From Chara braunii (Eukaryota > Streptophyta > Charophyceae > Charales > Characeae), in contig BFEA01000278.1 in assembly GCA_003427395.1 (NCBI GenBank), positions 700,874 through 740,394 on the forward strand: a stretch of DNA of 39,521 nt, written 5' to 3'. The notes beneath the pieces are model-generated. The model saw only the letters and a list, made by a program, of their open reading frames with translations. It made no database searches and had not been told where the DNA came from. Numbering within the stretch: the stretch's first letter is position 1; every line of letters begins with the position of its first letter. Both the position numbers and the translations under genes were made by a program. Positions 21,419-32,200 of the stretch are shown piece after piece.

Positions 21419-22333
21419 NNNNNNNNNNNNNNNNNNNNNNNNNNNNNNNNNNNNNNNNNNNNNNNNNNNNNNNNNNNNNNNNNNNNNNNNNNNNNNNNNN
21501 NNNNNNNNNNNNNNNNNNNNNNNNNNNNNNNNNNNNNNNNNNNNNNNNNNNNNNNNNNNNNNNNNNNNNNNNNNNNNNNNNNNNNNNNNNNNNNNNNNNN
21601 NNNNNNNNNNNNNNNNNNNNNNNNNNNNNNNNNNNNNNNNNNNNNNNNNNNNNNNNNNNNNNNNNNNNNNNNNNNNNNNNNNNNNNNNNNNNNNNNNNNN
21701 NNNNNNNNNNNNNNNNNNNNNNNNNNNNNNNNNNNNNNNNNNNNNNNNNNNNNNNNNNNNNNNNNNNNNNNNNNNNNNNNNNNNNNNNNNNNNNNNNNNN
21801 NNNNNNNNNNNNNNNNNNNNNNNNNNNNNNNNNNNNNNNNNNNNNNNNNNNNNNNNNNNNNNNNNNNNNNNNNNNNNNNNNNNNNNNNNNNNNNNNNNNN
21901 NNNNNNNNNNNNNNNNNNNNNNNNNNNNNNNNNNNNNNNNNNNNNNNNNNNNNNNNNNNNNNNNNNNNNNNNNNNNNNNNNNNNNNNNNNNNNNNNNNNN
22001 NNNNNNNNNNNNNNNNNNNNNNNNNNNNNNNNNNNNNNNNNNNNNNNNNNNNNNNNNNNNNNNNNNNNNNNNNNNNNNNNNNNNNNNNNNNNNNNNNNNN
22101 NNNNNNNNNNNNNNNNNNNNNNNNNNNNNNNNNNNNNNNNNNNNNNNNNNNNNNNNNNNNNNNNNNNNNNNNNNNNNNNNNNNNNNNNNNNNNNNNNNNN
22201 NNNNNNNNNNNNNNNNNNNNNNNNNNNNNNNNNNNNNNNNNNNNNNNNNNNNNNNNNNNNNNNNNNNNNNNNNNNNNNNNNNNNNNNNNNNNNNNNNNNN
22301 NNNNNNNNNNNNNNNNNNNNNNNNNNNNNNNNN
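21419..22333. other. Assembly gap (915 N)
   Basis: A run of undetermined bases inside or at the edge of the left LTR. Long frames crossing it are artefacts. Confidence 0.99.
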
Positions 22334-24106
22334 TTGACAGTCCCCACCTCGGTAATCGGGATAGTAGGACTTCAGGTCCGTAACAGGTAGAGAAAAAGGA
22401 CTGGCTTCTTGCTCTGGTACCCGAACCAAGGTCCAGAAAGCAGGCCGCTAGCATTTAATTAATGCTCAATCCGTAGTTCCGCCGCTGATCCAACAAGGAA
22501 AGAGCAAGGACCAATCAACCCCCGGTCGGACTTCCGAGTATGTGACGCCGAACCAGGCTGGACTGCAGTAGTATGGTCCCAACCTTCAACATTCTGATAC
22601 AGCAGCTTGTCGATCCCGAACCAATAACCGTACGAATCCGAACCAAATTTTCGTGCCTGAACCATTCCGAGTTACAGTGGCCAGCTGTATCCCGTTGTCC
22701 TTCCTATATCCGCAGACTGTGGCCAACTGCCCTGCCTCCGCTCCCCAGCATCTCGGTTCCCACTGCGGTTGGTGTCCCGACTGCAAGGTAAGGTCCAGTC
22801 TCTAGACCCAGCAAGTCCAGACCACGCGCCACGCAGTAGTGTTGTGCCACTAACCAAGGCAGCGAAACCACAGCTGCCTCGAAATAGACCAGAGCGGCAC
22901 AAAGGGAAATACCAACGTCGTACCGAGCCTGAAAATAAGTGCTAGCCCACGGCGCCGCATCACAACCACTGTTTCAAATAGAACCCGCGGTTATGGTCGG
23001 TCGCCTCAATAGTGGACCGAGGTTGCTGCACCAACGCTGTCCTAACAATAGTACCGAACCAATGTGGCCACAACACCGTACCGAATCCGAGCCGGAATAG
23101 TCAAATACCAAACCCACTTGGTGCTGCATACCGTATCCGTTCGGACCTGAATAGGTTGTTCCATGTCGACCCCGGACCTATACCGGGCCCGAGTCAAGCC
23201 GACGTCGAGCTAGCACCGGATCTGACGTTGATAGCCGCAACGGTAACGAACCTGAAATAAACGGCCGTATTGGTGCAAAACCTGTAGTGGTTCCAAGCCC
23301 AGAACAAATGATGCCGAAGCTGAAATAATTGTCGTAGTCGTCCAGGTCCTAAAAATAAACCACGATACTGTCCCCGAACCTGAAGTACGCTGATGCCGAG
23401 CTCATGCCGAGCCAGAAATATGCCCTGGACCGAGCCAGATAGAGATCCTCTTTGAACCATGTATCCATACCGAACCAAATACCATACTGTTGGTCCAAAG
23501 TAACATCACCCCATGTTGTCCATGCGGCCATCCTCGGAACATCCCGACGTAGTAAGATCAGTGATCAAGTAAATTGGGAAAGTGACACAGAAAATCTCGA
23601 TCGTCGGGGAATAGTGAAAAATGTTAGAGTTAAGAGAATTTGATCAAACTTGGACTCTGTTCCGACGACGAGTGATCCCAGAAAAATCAGGCGCGGCGTC
23701 GAATAATAATTAGCTCTCGTTCGCTCCATCATTTCTAATCATTCCACCTCTTCCGTAATTCTATTATCCGATACAGTAAAACAACCGTAAACTTTACGAA
23801 AATAAATTCTGAGGGAGTCTTAACTAAATTGTTGAAATTCTTTGTTTCTTTTCTCCTCTATCATCTTTAATTTTTTCCTTTGCTTTCGATTCCATTGCCG
23901 GAAAACATGAAATAACGGTGTATTTTTCCCAAAATCTAAATGCCGCGAAAAACAAAAAAATTAAGAAATATTATGTTTTTCTCTTCCCTCCTACTGTTCT
24001 CAATCTTTTCTCCCATTTTTAATTTAGGTACCAAAAATGGCAAAAATCCAAGGCGCTATTTTGGCCTCGATCATACGCTGCAAAAACGTCCGCAGTGGGG
24101 TTAGTC
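22334..24106. other. Unresolved region between left LTR and pol: degenerate CCGAACC repeats, then AT-rich DNA
   Basis: From about 22425 to 23485 the word CCGAACC(T)GAAATAA and close variants (CCGAGCCTGAAAATAA, ACGAACCTGAAATAA, CCGAAGCTGAAATAA) recur at least a dozen times at 20-60 bp spacing, on the plus strand. From 23490 to 24020 the DNA is AT-rich without frames. One of these parts must contain the inner end of the LTR and the polypurine tract; purine-rich minus-strand runs near 23850 and 23985 are candidates only. A host or satellite origin of the repeat is possible. Confidence 0.45.
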
Positions 24107-24144
24107 CTGTCTCTTATACACATCTAGATGTGTATAAGAGACAG
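24107..24144. other. Nextera mate-pair junction adapter (artefact)
   Basis: CTGTCTCTTATACACATCT (24107-24125) is followed directly by its reverse complement (24126-24144). This is the Tn5 mosaic end joined head to head, as made in Nextera mate-pair circularisation. On both sides lies the same ~36-bp sequence containing ATCATACGCTGCAAAAACGT (from 24069 and from 24145), so the assembly duplicated the locus around an untrimmed adapter. Confidence 0.97.
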
Positions 24145-24501
24145 ATCATACGCTGCAAAAACGTCGCAGTGGGGTTAGACCCCGCGATGTCCCTTGCGGC
24201 CGGCCATTCCAGTCCTAACCTTGGAACGGGCTGAAATGACGGTCCCTAGATATGCCGGGAGCGGCTACCCATTTCGCCATCTTTGAGGGTTACCCGTAAG
24301 ATTCAGCGCACCCAAAATCAGGGGTGCCCCGAGGTCCCCTAATTTTTGCTGCCTGGTCAAACCAAAGTACCGTCAAAACTCGGACTTGTCCCTGTGCCTA
24401 AGCCCCAATTCCGCGGCTTTCAGGCGGCGCACTGCTTGTGACCGCCTGACAGTTAGCCCGGACCACTTTTCGACGCCCCCGTCGGGCCCTATCCACTTTC
24501 G
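24145..24501. other. 3' untranslated part of the retrotransposon
   Basis: Between the last pol codons and the LTR side. No frame or domain is seen. It begins with the duplicated copy of the sequence flanking the adapter artefact. Confidence 0.4.
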
Positions 24502-26655
24502 TCAAACGAAGCGGATGAGCTGCAGGGTGATCGCCCGTAAAGGACGCCCACGTCGGCGTTTAATTGAGTTATGTTTCAGTTTGTTATGAGTTATAGGGCC
24601 AAGTTGATGTTTCTCGACTTTCCTCTTCTTTCGGGATCTCGGCCTTGGTAGGATCCTCTTTTTCTTCTGACGTTGGCCCGAGGTAGGTGCCGACCCGCTA
24701 GTTTGTCCAATGGGAACTCTCCGTCTGGCCCGCTTAAGCACGAATATTCATTTATTCACTCTTCCTAATGCCAACCCTTTGACCTTTCTTCTCTCCACTC
24801 TTTTCCTCTTCCTGGAACATTCCCTAGCCTCATATCGTCTCGAGGGGGCTCCATCCTCTATTTTGGCCTTCCCTTTCCCTTTCGGGCCCGTCAACGATAA
24901 GGTGGGAGCTGGCCTGGGCCTAAACAGCTTTAACCTAGCACCCGCCACTGGGTCCTTCCACTTGGATCCGTCTAATTATGCTATCATATAGGTCCCCCAG
25001 TCACGCGCCTCAACCATTCTGTAAGGTTTCATCCATCTGTTGGCGAGTTTTCCGGTCCAGGTCCTCTCCAGTGTTGCGTCGTAGAGAAGGATCATATCTC
25101 CTACGCTCACCTTCTCTTTCCTGATCCGCACGTTCTTATCCCATCTCTCGTTACGTTTGTCCCTTTCCACTGCTAGACGATCTGTCGCTGTCATAAGGTT
25201 GTCTTCCAAACCGTAGGCTATCTGTCTTCTTCGGGCAACTTTGAGTTCCTCTCTGGATATCTCCTCCGCCCAGTCGACGGTTGTTCAACTGTCGACGTGA
25301 AACTCTTTGGGGAGCGGACAATGCTGCCCAAACCACACGGTGTATGGTGGGTATCCAGTGTTAGCCCGGACCGTGACGTTGTCCGCCCATATTGCATATC
25401 GAAAATATCGTGGCCATTCGCTGTCCTTACCTTTGCACCACTTGGATAGTGACGCTATCAGAGTCTGATGTCCCCTTTCTACTGGAGAGTTCGATTGTGG
25501 GTGGTAGGCAGTGGCTATCGAAACTCTCGCCCCAGCTGTCTTGAACACTCTCTGAACCTCGTCAGCTAGGAATTCCGCCCCTCTGTCCATCACTATCTTG
25601 CTGACACAACCATACCTAGATAAGTACTCTAGTACGAAATTCTTCACTTCCTTTGTCGTCTTACTCCTGATAGGTCTACCGTCCACGAACCCCGTGAAGT
25701 TGTCTCGTATGTTCACGACATAGTTCATATTGCCTACCCCTTTCAGCATCTTCACCAGATCGATGTGTACCTCCTCCCCTGGTCTGGTTGGATAGGATGG
25801 ATGAAGTGGCTCTTCGTATTTCACAAGAGCTCTCTTCTGACACTCCTCGCAGGTCATACAATACCTCTCAACGTCCTTATACCGTCCTTCCCACCAGTAC
25901 AACCTGCGTACCTTTTCGTAGGTTCCTTTGACTCCTCTATGTCCTCCGACCACCCCGTCGTGAAGCTCCGCTACTATCGCCTGTCTCTCCTCAGGATCAC
26001 AGACTACTCGTAAGGGCATCCCCGACCCTACTGGCCTTCGGAAAAGGTGGCCCGCTCTAAGGCAGTACTGGGCTGCTTGTCTCCGGATATCTGAATCTTG
26101 ACTCTCCTCTCCTGTCAGGTGTAGCCCGATCGTTCGGTACTTGCCCTCGTAAAGGTTAACCAGAAATCGTTCAGTGCGTCTCGGCTCTGCCAATGTCAGG
26201 GCTCCAGCTACTATCGGGCGCTCGACCTTAAGAGGGATCCGCGAAAGCCCATCTGCCACGACATTTTTAGTGCAAGATATCCTATCGACTGAGTAATCAT
26301 ATAGCCGAATCCTTATCAACCATCGAGCGATGGTCGGGTCCGTCAGACTAAAGTCCTTCTGGAGGATCGAGGCAACTGCTGTGGGATCTACTCTCAAGAT
26401 GAATCGCCATCCGTAGATATAATGTCTGAACGTGTTTAGACACTGCAAAACAGCTAACACTTCCTTTTTGAATTGACTGTAGTTTCGCTCTGCCGTATTA
26501 AGTGTCATACTCTCAAATCTTCACGGCCTTTCCTTTCCTTCAGCGTCTTTTTGAGACAGCATCCCTCCAACTGAATAAGGTCCAGCATCCGTGGATACTA
26601 TGAAGGATCTCTCGATCTCATCGTCAAAGAATGGCACGCCTAGTACGCGTCCTCC
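24502..26655 (-). pseudogene. Ty3 RNase H and integrase
   Basis: The minus-strand frame starts with an RNase H domain (STDAGPYSVGGMLSQ, then a TGA at 26521-26523, then LNTAERNYSQFKKEVLAV). The 26508-25285 part holds the integrase zinc finger (H183, H190, C220, C223 counted from the ATG at 26508) and the catalytic triad D250, D308, E344 with 35 residues between the last two. A TGA at 25285-25287 interrupts; the frame then continues through a GPY/F-type module (WTGKLANRWMKPYRMVE) to a TAA at 24976-24978, and onward through LDGSKW and VAGARLKLF, the usual end of this module. A further TGA (24748-24750) precedes a Lys/Arg-rich tail (KKKRILPRPRSRKKRK) ending at 24502, which could be a nuclear-import signal. 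No chromodomain is seen. Confidence 0.85.
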
Positions 26656-27846
26656 CTACTTAAATTCGTCTTTAAGCTCTTGCATAGCGAGTTCCTGCGA
26701 GGAATCCCAGTAAAATTTCTCAGTCTTTCGAAGGAGTAACCTCAATGGCTCTGCCTTCTCCGTATACCCCCGTATGAATATCCGCCAGTAACCGACCACT
26801 CCAGAAACTGCCGGACCTCGGTTGGACTATGTAACGGTGACGACCAGTTCAGGAGTTTGTCTAACTTCGTCGGATCTGCTCGGCGTCCTCTCGTGTCACA
26901 GATAAAACCCAAGATCTTAATAGTCGAGACGGCCCATCGGCTCTTTGTTCCGCTGACCGTTAAATTTGCATCGTTCAGCTGCTCGAGTACCGCGCAAATA
27001 TCTGTTAGGTGCTGCTTGACGAATCTTCTCACTCCTGGTATAACCTCTGTTTCATCCTTGTCTACTGGCCCTTTTATAGGAAAGTCATCCAGAAAAACTT
27101 CAACCTTATCAGGGATGAAGTCCTTGAGGACGGCTACCATGGCTCTCTGAAAAACGGCTACCCCATTAGTCCAACCCATAGGGACAACCATCATCTGTAT
27201 CAGTCTCAATGGCGTGTGCATAGCCGTGAGGTGCCTGTCCCTAGGATCAAGCGGTACCTCATCATAGCCTGAGAACAAATCACAAACCGAATAAATTGAC
27301 CTGCCTGCGGCGCCTTCAGCCAGCAAATCGGCGTGTGGCACGGAGCCCACGTCTCGTATCGTCACCACGTTGACCTTTTAAAGGTCCTGGATCCATCGGA
27401 TCTTACCATTCGGCTTTCGTAGGAAGAACCATCGATTTGCATAAGCGCTATCTGACGGTTCCGCAACATGGGAAACCATCTTTTCCTTCAGGAAAACGAT
27501 AACTTCTTCCTTCTCATTCTGGGCGTATTTCCATCCTGCGTCATTCCAAGGAACATGTGGAATCGTGTAAATCCTTGCTGGCTTAGCGTATCGAGGGTCA
27601 ACCCTACCGCACTCTGCGTCGCTGAAAGCTATTGCCTTATCACATGTCTTCAGGATTTCTATCACACGTTCTCGCTCCTGTGGGGTCAGATTCCCATCTC
27701 CGATGTCCATCCCTGCTATCCTCTCTTCCGTTAGGCGTTGCGGCTCCTTTTCTTTCTTTCTTTGATTTCTTTTGCGATCTCTTCTTCCGATATCCCTTCC
27801 AGTGCAGATCGCTCGCGGCCCACCGCCGCTAGTTTAACTTTTTGTG
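26656..27846 (-). pseudogene. Ty3 reverse transcriptase
   Basis: The N-terminal part (27378-27710) reads IYTIPHVPWND, ANRWFFLRKPNGKIRWIQDL and ends at a TAA (27378-27380). The frame continues with TIRDVGSVPHADLLAEG, the motif A region SVCDLFSGYDEVPLDPRD, motif B-like VPMGWTNGVAVFQ and the catalytic box VEVFLDDFPIKG. A one-base deletion near 26812 shifts the frame; the connection domain continues in another frame (YTEKAEPLRLLL) to a TAG at 26656-26658. Upstream, two more frameshifts (near 27880 in a G-run and near 27770 in an A/G-rich run) separate it from protease. All core motifs are recognisable, but the copy is dead. Confidence 0.87.
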
Positions 27847-30090
27847 CTACTTGCTTGTGTCGCTTGGGTAGCCCCCCATAGGGAGCCATGCCCTTAAAAA
27901 AGACACAGATACTACCCCGCCAAATTCCTCTTCTGTCCCCTTTGGGTACGAGTTGTCGTCCACTATCAGCTGACTCCCTGAATCTTCCACCTCCACGATC
28001 CGACCTTCTTCCTCTGTGAGCAGTGGTCCATACTTCTTATCGCGAAATCGCACCGCACGACCGGAGATAGGTAATGACTTAATCTGATCACTGGGTCTTG
28101 CACCCACAGCGAGAGCTGCTCTGTTCCTCGGGTCCCGAGGCTCCACTGTCTCAATCATTACCCGCGTCCCGTCTAGCTTCTTAATTGACAATTTCTGGCT
28201 CCCATCCAGTCGCTCTATCGTCACCGCATGGACGTGGCTCAACCACGTTCGTCCCAAGAGCAGATCGGAGTTGTAGTTCTTGACTGCAAAGACAGGTAGG
28301 GTCACTCGTACCCCTTGTACCTCTATGGCTGCCTTGTGACAAACCCCAATGATCTGTTGCTTTCTCCCATCAGCCGTCTCTATCTCGAATAGGTATGACC
28401 TATCGAGGCCCAGTCCAACCTGCACTGCCAGATCCTCGTCTATAATGACAGCCTCACTGCCGTTATCGACCACAACATCTAGTACCGCTCCGTCATTTAT
28501 GATCGCCTCCACGGTCCCACTACCAAGTATGTAAAACTTGTCTGGAGGCACACCTTCCATCCCATCAAGAAGGACTGTCGCCATGCGATCCGCTCTGGCA
28601 GTCACCCCCGTTACTGCTACAGTACGAGCTTCCGCCTTAGGGGCCCCTTGAGCCTCCTCTGATAGAGGTATGCGAGTCTTCCGCGTGATCATCTGTAACT
28701 CATCGCGAGCAGGCTTCGATGTCGCCAGGTACTCCAGAATAGAGCACTGCATGGGCTGCTGAAGGACCCGCCATAGTGGCTCGACCGTGTCAATCTCGTC
28801 CAACGAACTCTTTATCAAAAACTTAATCACTCCCCGCTTCGGCGGCGAAAGAATAACTTTCTCTCCCTCGATCCGTTGTCCGTCCTTCTCCGCCATCACG
28901 TAATCCGTGTCAGTCTTCGATGTAGAACCTCTCGCCGACTTGGTGGCTGCCACCCTTATGGGTGTGGTCGCCATATCCCCCTCAAAAGTTATCTTGATGC
29001 TCTGGCTCCTGACCGGCTCCTTTCCTTTACTCGGCTTTACTCTCCTTGCTTCGACATTCTCCTTCATCGAAGGGAACATCGATACATCTCGCAGATCATC
29101 TGCCCACTTGACGTACTTGCGGTCGTCAAGCACGACAAGTCCCTCATCTATCGCCCGTTTGAGATCCGGGCAGTCTCTCTTGATATGATCATCCCCTCTA
29201 CAGTAGACGCAAGAGTTTCTGGGAGTGGGCGGCCTGTCGTCTGCACTCCTAGAAGTCGAACCCCTGGCTGCTCTGGGGTCAGGGGACTTTGGATATGGAC
29301 CAACCGAAGTGCCATATCCCCCTCTCTCATTCCTGCCACGCGAATTATTGCGGCGGTCTCCGTATTCGTATCGCCCGCGTGAATCATCACGTCGGTCTCC
29401 TCGGTCGTATCTCCCGCGTGAATCATCACGTCGGTCTCCTCGGTCGTACCGCCCGCGTGAATCATCACGTCGGTCTCCTCGGTCGTACCGCCCGCATGAA
29501 TCATCACGCCGGTCATCTTGGTCGTACCGTCCACATGAATCATCGGGTCGATCCCCTCTCTCATATCTGCCGCCCCTGTATCCGTCTCGATCCGTCCTCT
29601 CATATCTGTCGTCTCTATATCCATCTCGGTCCGATCTCTCATATCTGTCGTCCCTATGTCCATCTCGGTCCGATCTCGCATATCTGTCATCCCTGTATCC
29701 GTCTCGCCGGTCCTGATCCGACTCCCACCGGCCACGAGAGTCGCCTTTACCCCCGTTAGGCTCATAGCGAGGGCTACGTGAGTAGTCATCCAGTCTCCTA
29801 GCACGCCCGTACGTCTCGCGATTCCTGCGGTCCCGGTCTATCTCATCATCCCTACGCCGCCATGGTTCATCGTCTCTCTCCCTTTCCCTCGCACGATAAT
29901 CAGTCAGCGTTCGGGGATTTCTATCCTCGACACTCCTCCATGAATCAGTGTTCCCCCGGTCCCAGCGAAGTGAATAGGGCCCTCCGGGCTTGTCCCGATA
30001 TGCCGTGGCTCCGGTGGTGGTCACAATCTCTGTAACTTGTCTTGTCAATCTCTTTACTATGTCCCTTATCTCCTTCACTTCCTGGTCACA
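27847..30090 (-). pseudogene. Ty3 nucleocapsid (Arg/Asp repeats, zinc knuckle) and aspartic protease
   Basis: A 743-codon open frame. Residues about 122-253 are ten or so copies of a 13-residue Arg/Asp/Tyr/Gly-rich unit (for example YDRGDRRDDSRGR), followed by a CCHC zinc knuckle CVYCRGDDHIKRDC (290-303), both expected to bind RNA. A helical region (EPLWRVLQQPMQCSILEYL) precedes the retropepsin-like domain with active site VVVDNGSEAVII (D538-S541) and the second hallmark DLLLGRTWL (about 605-613). The catalytic Asp is in a DNGS rather than DTG/DSG context. The frame lies -1 relative to the upstream capsid frame, which ends at a TGA at 30075. There is no ATG at the start and no slippery heptamer, so the break looks like an indel. 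Confidence 0.83.
29345..29715 (-). repeat. 39-bp tandem repeat coding for a 13-residue Arg/Asp unit
   Basis: About ten head-to-tail 39-bp units lie in the nucleocapsid frame. The right half (5' in the gene) encodes RDGYRDDRYERSD variants, the left half YDRGDRRDDSRGR variants. The repeats keep all three frames open, which explains the long shadow frames on both strands. Confidence 0.9.
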
Positions 30091-31148
30091 GCTTCATTCT
30101 TTTCCGACCAGGGATAGTTCTTAAAATCAGGACATCTATCAGTGACATACTCATTGTAGAGAGAGAAGTCACGTCTCCTCATCCCTCTCCACACCAAGTC
30201 CTTGTAGTCGTCTGCCTCTGCCTTTATCGCGAGCTTCAGGACTTCTGGGAAGTCAAGCTTGTCCCGCGGAAGGTCTCTAAGTATACTCTTCCGTCTACCT
30301 TTGGACAGGTGTCCGATGAAGACAGTACAACGCTCGACCTTCGAGATCTTCCCCTTCTTCATCAGCACGTCGGAGATCTTCTGGAAATGCATCCCAAATG
30401 CCCGTACGCTCTCATCTTCATCATGAGTCATTGTCTCAAGGTCCTTGATGGAGTATTTGTTATCCTCCAACTTGTAAAGCTCTACAAGGTTCTTTTTGTA
30501 CGTAGTGCATTTCCCATCCTTGGGTCGGGCTTCCTTAACTTCCTTGCCGAGACTTGGATCTACATTAAATAGGAAGTTCTCTATAATCTCTTCCTCCGAA
30601 CACTGACTCCGACTGGCGTGAAGTTCCCACTTTTCCAGATATTTTGTGATGCCATAACCCCTGAAAGTAGGAGGCTCCGAGGCGTTGTGCGTAATAATAT
30701 AGCAATCCTTGCTCTCATAAGGGAGCGGATGTGACTCCCCGGTCTGGGGGTCGAAGACTCACCTGGGCGGCGCTCTATCCCTGTGTCTGTTCCTCCAATA
30801 GGATTTCCTCGAACTCTCTCTCTAGTCGTCCCTGTGCCTATCCGCCATGGTCTCCCTCCGATCGTACTCGGGGGAACGTTGTCTCGTTGCTTCTCGTCGT
30901 CCGCTCGAGGTTCCTGTCTTCAGAGCCTCCTGTGGCTCTGTCACAACCGGCTCGCCCATTACGTCGGGCTCTCCGTCATTGGTTTGGTCAGCCCATCTCA
31001 GCGGTGCTTCTCGCCTAATTCGTTCCTTCAGATCCCTCAGAGCTCGGTCGGGCGATGCCCTGTACTCCTCCCCCGCTTCGCCCGTGGTCGGTTGTGGCCC
31101 ATCGTATCTGGTTCCATAGGCCACCAGATGATGCAGCTGGGCTCTCAC
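30075..31148 (-). pseudogene. Ty3 gag (capsid region), interrupted by two stops
   Basis: One minus-strand frame runs from at least 31148 to the TGA at 30075, broken only by TAG (30822-30824) and TGA (30759-30761). The N-terminal ~108 codons are charged and disordered (RERIRREAP, GRREATRQRSPEYD). The capsid-like part reads FRGYGITKYLEKWE, then SEEEIIENFL, YKKNLVELYKLEDNKYS and VRAFGMHFQKISDVL, a pattern of helices typical of Ty3 gag. No in-frame ATG was found at the extreme 5' end; the frame simply opens after a TAG, so the true start may be lost or lie upstream. Zinc knuckle sequences follow after the frameshift at about 30085. Confidence 0.72.
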
Positions 31149-31160
31149 GCCAAGCGTTAC

Positions 31161-31235
31161 AGCCCGGACCTATGACAGTTGTCGCAACCCGGACCTGTGA
31201 CAGAACTCGCAGCCCGGACCAGTTTCCTTGTCACG
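31161..31235. repeat. 25-bp direct repeat just upstream of gag
   Basis: Two full units and a partial third, each starting ARCCCGGACC (31161, 31186, 31211), with TGACAG and CTCGC-type ends. They fill the spacer between the last accessory ORF (end 31256) and gag. The position suggests a regulatory role, but none is shown. Confidence 0.7.
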
Positions 31236-31255
31236 GTTCACGCTCGTCTCCAATC

Positions 31256-32200
31256 CTAGTTCTCGACTGCCCTGATTACCACCTCCAGTACACCGTACCG
31301 GTCGCGGATCTCGTGCTCTCCCTCTATCCCAAGAATCCCTGTGTCTAGGTAAACCTCTCCTTCGGGATCGGCCAACAAGGCCGCGCCTCTCCGGATCTGC
31401 AGTACACCCGTGGCAGGGTCTCTACTCCTGCGGCAGATCGCGGTCCCAAGCCTAACCAATGTCTCCTGATCAGCACCCCTCAAGAGCCTCCGAGCGTCTA
31501 GCTCCGTCCTCCTTGCTAGGTCTCCTAGCCCGTCCTGAATCGGGTAGCCTGCTAAAGGAGGAAGGTCCCCTCCTACTGCCATCCAAAGTTGCTCGTCGAA
31601 CCTTCTAGCTTCCACTATCCTTCCAAGAGCTTCCAATCTCTATCTCTCCTCCTTTAACTCCCAGACGGCTATGAGGTCATCTGTCTAGCACCTGAGGTAA
31701 GTCAGTGCTATAACCACTCGTAGCCTCATCGCCGACAACTCCAATATGTCATAAAATGTCTCAAAGTTCTCTTTATTTCCACTATCCTCTATGGCCTCTA
31801 AAGTCTTTATCGATTCCTTCCAGTACCGATCGTGAGCGGCTAGCACCCTGAGTATGGCACCGTCTGTTACAACTCTCCCTAACTCTCCAGCTTTCNTGGC
31901 TTCGNTTATNTTCAANCTCTCAGCCTCTNTGGTCGTCTCGTACCATGCCCTTATCCGAGACCGCCCTTCGAAAGGTGTCACTCGGAGTACGTATTTTATC
32001 CTCCGTCCTCCTTCTATTCCAATCCAAAGTCCTGTTCCCCTAGCCTCANGCAGCGCACGGCGGACACACTCTGCCTCCTCAACTATGCACAGTCTGGTAT
32101 GGAGCTGGAGCTCTACGATCACTAACACCAACGGCCCGTCCAGTCTCCCTACCACATGCAATAAGTACCGATCCGTCGTGTGTAATGCAGTCCCGCTCAT
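31256..32200 (-). pseudogene. Accessory ORF g (unknown), two in-frame TAG stops
   Basis: From the ATG at 32198-32200 the frame runs 171 codons to TAG (31685-31687), continues 14 codons to a second TAG (about 31640-31642), then 128 codons to the stop at 31256. Both stops are one C-to-T change from CAG. The N-terminal part has a strand-helix-strand look (PLVLVIVELQL, EEAECVRRAL, RRIKYVLRVTPF), the middle a helical segment (HDRYWKESIKTLEAIED), and the end is mixed charged sequence (GVLQIRRGAALL). Six undetermined bases (31896, 31905, 31910, 31916, 31929, 32049) fall in it. The start codon overlaps the stop of ORF f as ATGA. Function not recognised. Confidence 0.6.

Noticed and set aside
21233-22454. 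Several reading frames of 316-398 codons on both strands
   Set aside because: They run through the 915-N assembly gap; almost all codons are undetermined.
24037-24234. Small plus-strand ORF containing SYTHLDVYKRQ
   Set aside because: The peptide is the translation of the Nextera junction adapter.
29345-29715. Regular repeats considered as a CRISPR array
   Set aside because: Units are head to tail with no unique spacers, within a coding frame of a eukaryotic retrotransposon.
29148-29804. Long frames on both strands overlapping the nucleocapsid gene (including MTDMRDRTEMD-type repeats)
   Set aside because: Shadows of the 39-bp tandem repeat, whose length is a multiple of three and keeps all frames open. 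Only the minus-strand frame with the zinc knuckle and protease is supported.
30070-30095. Programmed -1 frameshift between capsid and nucleocapsid
   Set aside because: The frame change occurs before the zinc knuckle, there is no X XXY YYZ slippery heptamer in the short overlap, and the copy has other indels. A mutation is simpler.
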